From an uncultured Thalassolituus sp. (GTDB lineage: Bacteria > Pseudomonadota > Gammaproteobacteria > Pseudomonadales > Oceanobacteraceae), in NCBI GenBank assembly GCA_913054055.1, contig CAJXIT010000207.1:1-6364 (forward strand): DNA of 6,364 bases, read 5' to 3'. The notes under the pieces were generated by a model. It had not been told where the DNA came from. It saw nothing but the letters and a program-made list of their open reading frames with translations, and made no database searches. Shown here one piece after another: positions 5,963-6,364 of the stretch (the first letter of the stretch is position 1; every line of letters starts with the position of its first letter). Both the position numbers and the translations under genes were made by a program.

Positions 5963-6023
5963 TTTTTAAGCGTCTTGGTAGCGAAATGCTTTTTATTATT
6001 GATATTATTAGCGCGCTTAAAAA
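5963..6023 (+). repeat. 10-bp inverted repeat in the moaA leader (possible antiterminator)
   Basis: TTTTTAAGCG (5963-5972) is the exact reverse complement of CGCTTAAAAA (6014-6023), with 41 bp between. The right arm overlaps the left arm of the following T-rich hairpin (6019-6057), so both cannot form fully at once. It would be in RNA only if moaA transcription begins upstream of 5963. Confidence 0.45.
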
Positions 6024-6058
6024 CGAGCCAAATCATTGACTTGGTCATTACGTTTTTT
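6019..6058 (+). terminator. Terminator-like hairpin in the moaA leader
   Basis: AAAAACG (6019-6025) pairs with CGTTTTT (6051-6057), and inside it CCAA (6028-6031) pairs with TTGG (6041-6044). The T-run at 6053-6058 is partly within the stem. It ends 25 bp before the moaA ATG. The low GC of the stem makes it a weak terminator; the overlap with the upstream repeat suggests possible attenuation. Confidence 0.35.
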
Positions 6059-6083
6059 CGTGTTCTTAGGTGCTTAAAGCAAA

Positions 6084-6364
6084 ATGTCAGAACAATTAAA
6101 TGATAAATTTAATCGAGTTGTGGATTACATTCGCATTTCGATTACCGACCGGTGCGACTTCAGGTGTGTTTACTGCATGGCTGAAGATATGACCTTTGCA
6201 CCGCGTTCCGAAGTGTTAACGCTAGAAGAGATTGAGTTAATCGCAAAAGCGTTCGTTGAACTGGGTGTAAGCAAAATTCGACTAACCGGCGGAGAGCCTC
6301 TGGTCAGAAAAGGTATTGTTGATCTTGTATCAAAAATATCGGCACTGGATGGTTTGAAAGAACT
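6084..6364 (+). CDS. moaA: GTP 3',8-cyclase MoaA (5' part; continues past window)
   Basis: The first 93 residues of a radical SAM enzyme are present. DYIRISITDRCDFRCVYC holds the CxxxCxxC cluster motif at C24, C28 and C31, which binds the N-terminal [4Fe-4S] cluster and SAM. It is followed by MAED(M)TFAPRSEVLTLEEI and KIRLTGGEPLVRKGI (64-78), the conserved TGGEP loop that contacts the SAM amino group. Known function: MoaA converts GTP to 3',8-cyclo-7,8-dihydroGTP, the first step of molybdenum cofactor synthesis, in the cytosol. Family members are about 320-340 residues, so roughly 70% lies outside. The start ATG at 6084 fits the usual short N-terminal extension; a TTAGGTG sequence lies about 11-12 nt upstream, a slightly long spacing. 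The leader contains competing inverted repeats that might regulate it. Any following moa genes are beyond the window. Confidence 0.95.
   Translation, partial: MSEQLNDKFNRVVDYIRISITDRCDFRCVYCMAEDMTFAPRSEVLTLEEIELIAKAFVELGVSKIRLTGGEPLVRKGIVDLVSKISALDGLKE

Larger units (their letters stand above)
5764..6083. other. Intergenic region between the aminotransferase and moaA
   Basis: No credible gene is seen in these 320 bp. The first third carries the intrinsic terminator of the aminotransferase. The rest is AT-rich with several inverted repeats: ATGCAC (5883-5888) with GTGCAT (5906-5911), and two overlapping pairs near 5963-6057 that could act on the moaA leader. The moaA promoter is not obvious; TTGGTA (5975-5980) with TATTGA (5997-6002) at 16-bp spacing is a weak candidate. 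A 27-codon ATG frame at 5840-5923 overlaps the terminator and is not considered real. Confidence 0.7.

Noticed and set aside
5861..6083. Moco riboswitch upstream of moaA
   Set aside because: The leader is AT-rich and I could not find the GC-rich conserved core expected of that RNA; a covariance-model search would settle it.

Overview
The window looks like chromosomal DNA from a moderate-GC gammaproteobacterium, probably a marine, Oceanospirillales-type lineage. That placement is inferred from the tRNA wobble genes cmoA/cmoB, which are typical of Gammaproteobacteria, from E. coli-like protein motifs, and from the gene content (c-type heme lipoprotein, small outer-membrane barrel). Nothing in the sequence fixes the genus. 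I see no insertion sequence, CRISPR array, tRNA, rRNA or phage gene.

Layout. From the left edge to 682, on the minus strand, lies the 5' part of an extended short-chain dehydrogenase/reductase (NAD-dependent epimerase/dehydratase family). A 257-bp divergent intergenic region follows. Then comes the plus-strand cmoA-cmoB pair (940-2683), which makes the 5-carboxymethoxyuridine at tRNA position 34. cmoB carries an in-frame TGA at 2462-2464, with recognisable CmoB sequence continuing in the same frame to 2683. Convergent with it, on the minus strand (2733-3500), is a two-heme c-type cytochrome-like lipoprotein. A 326-bp divergent region then holds an 18-bp perfect palindrome and a good sigma70-type promoter. 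These precede a plus-strand secreted beta-barrel-like protein (3827-4471). Next is a class V, PLP-dependent aminotransferase of the alanine-glyoxylate/serine-pyruvate type (4546-5763), followed by a strong intrinsic terminator (5832-5860). A 223-bp leader region with competing inverted repeats follows it, and then the start of moaA, the first enzyme of molybdenum cofactor synthesis, which runs off the right edge.

How the genes relate. Only cmoA and cmoB form a clear pathway unit: CmoA makes carboxy-S-adenosyl-methionine and CmoB transfers its carboxymethyl group to hydroxyuridine-34. The other genes look like separate transcription units of housekeeping or uncharacterised function. The points most worth a second look are the interrupted cmoB, the terminator/antiterminator-like geometry upstream of moaA, and the palindrome upstream of the outer-membrane protein gene. 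I did not find a convincing new multi-gene system.
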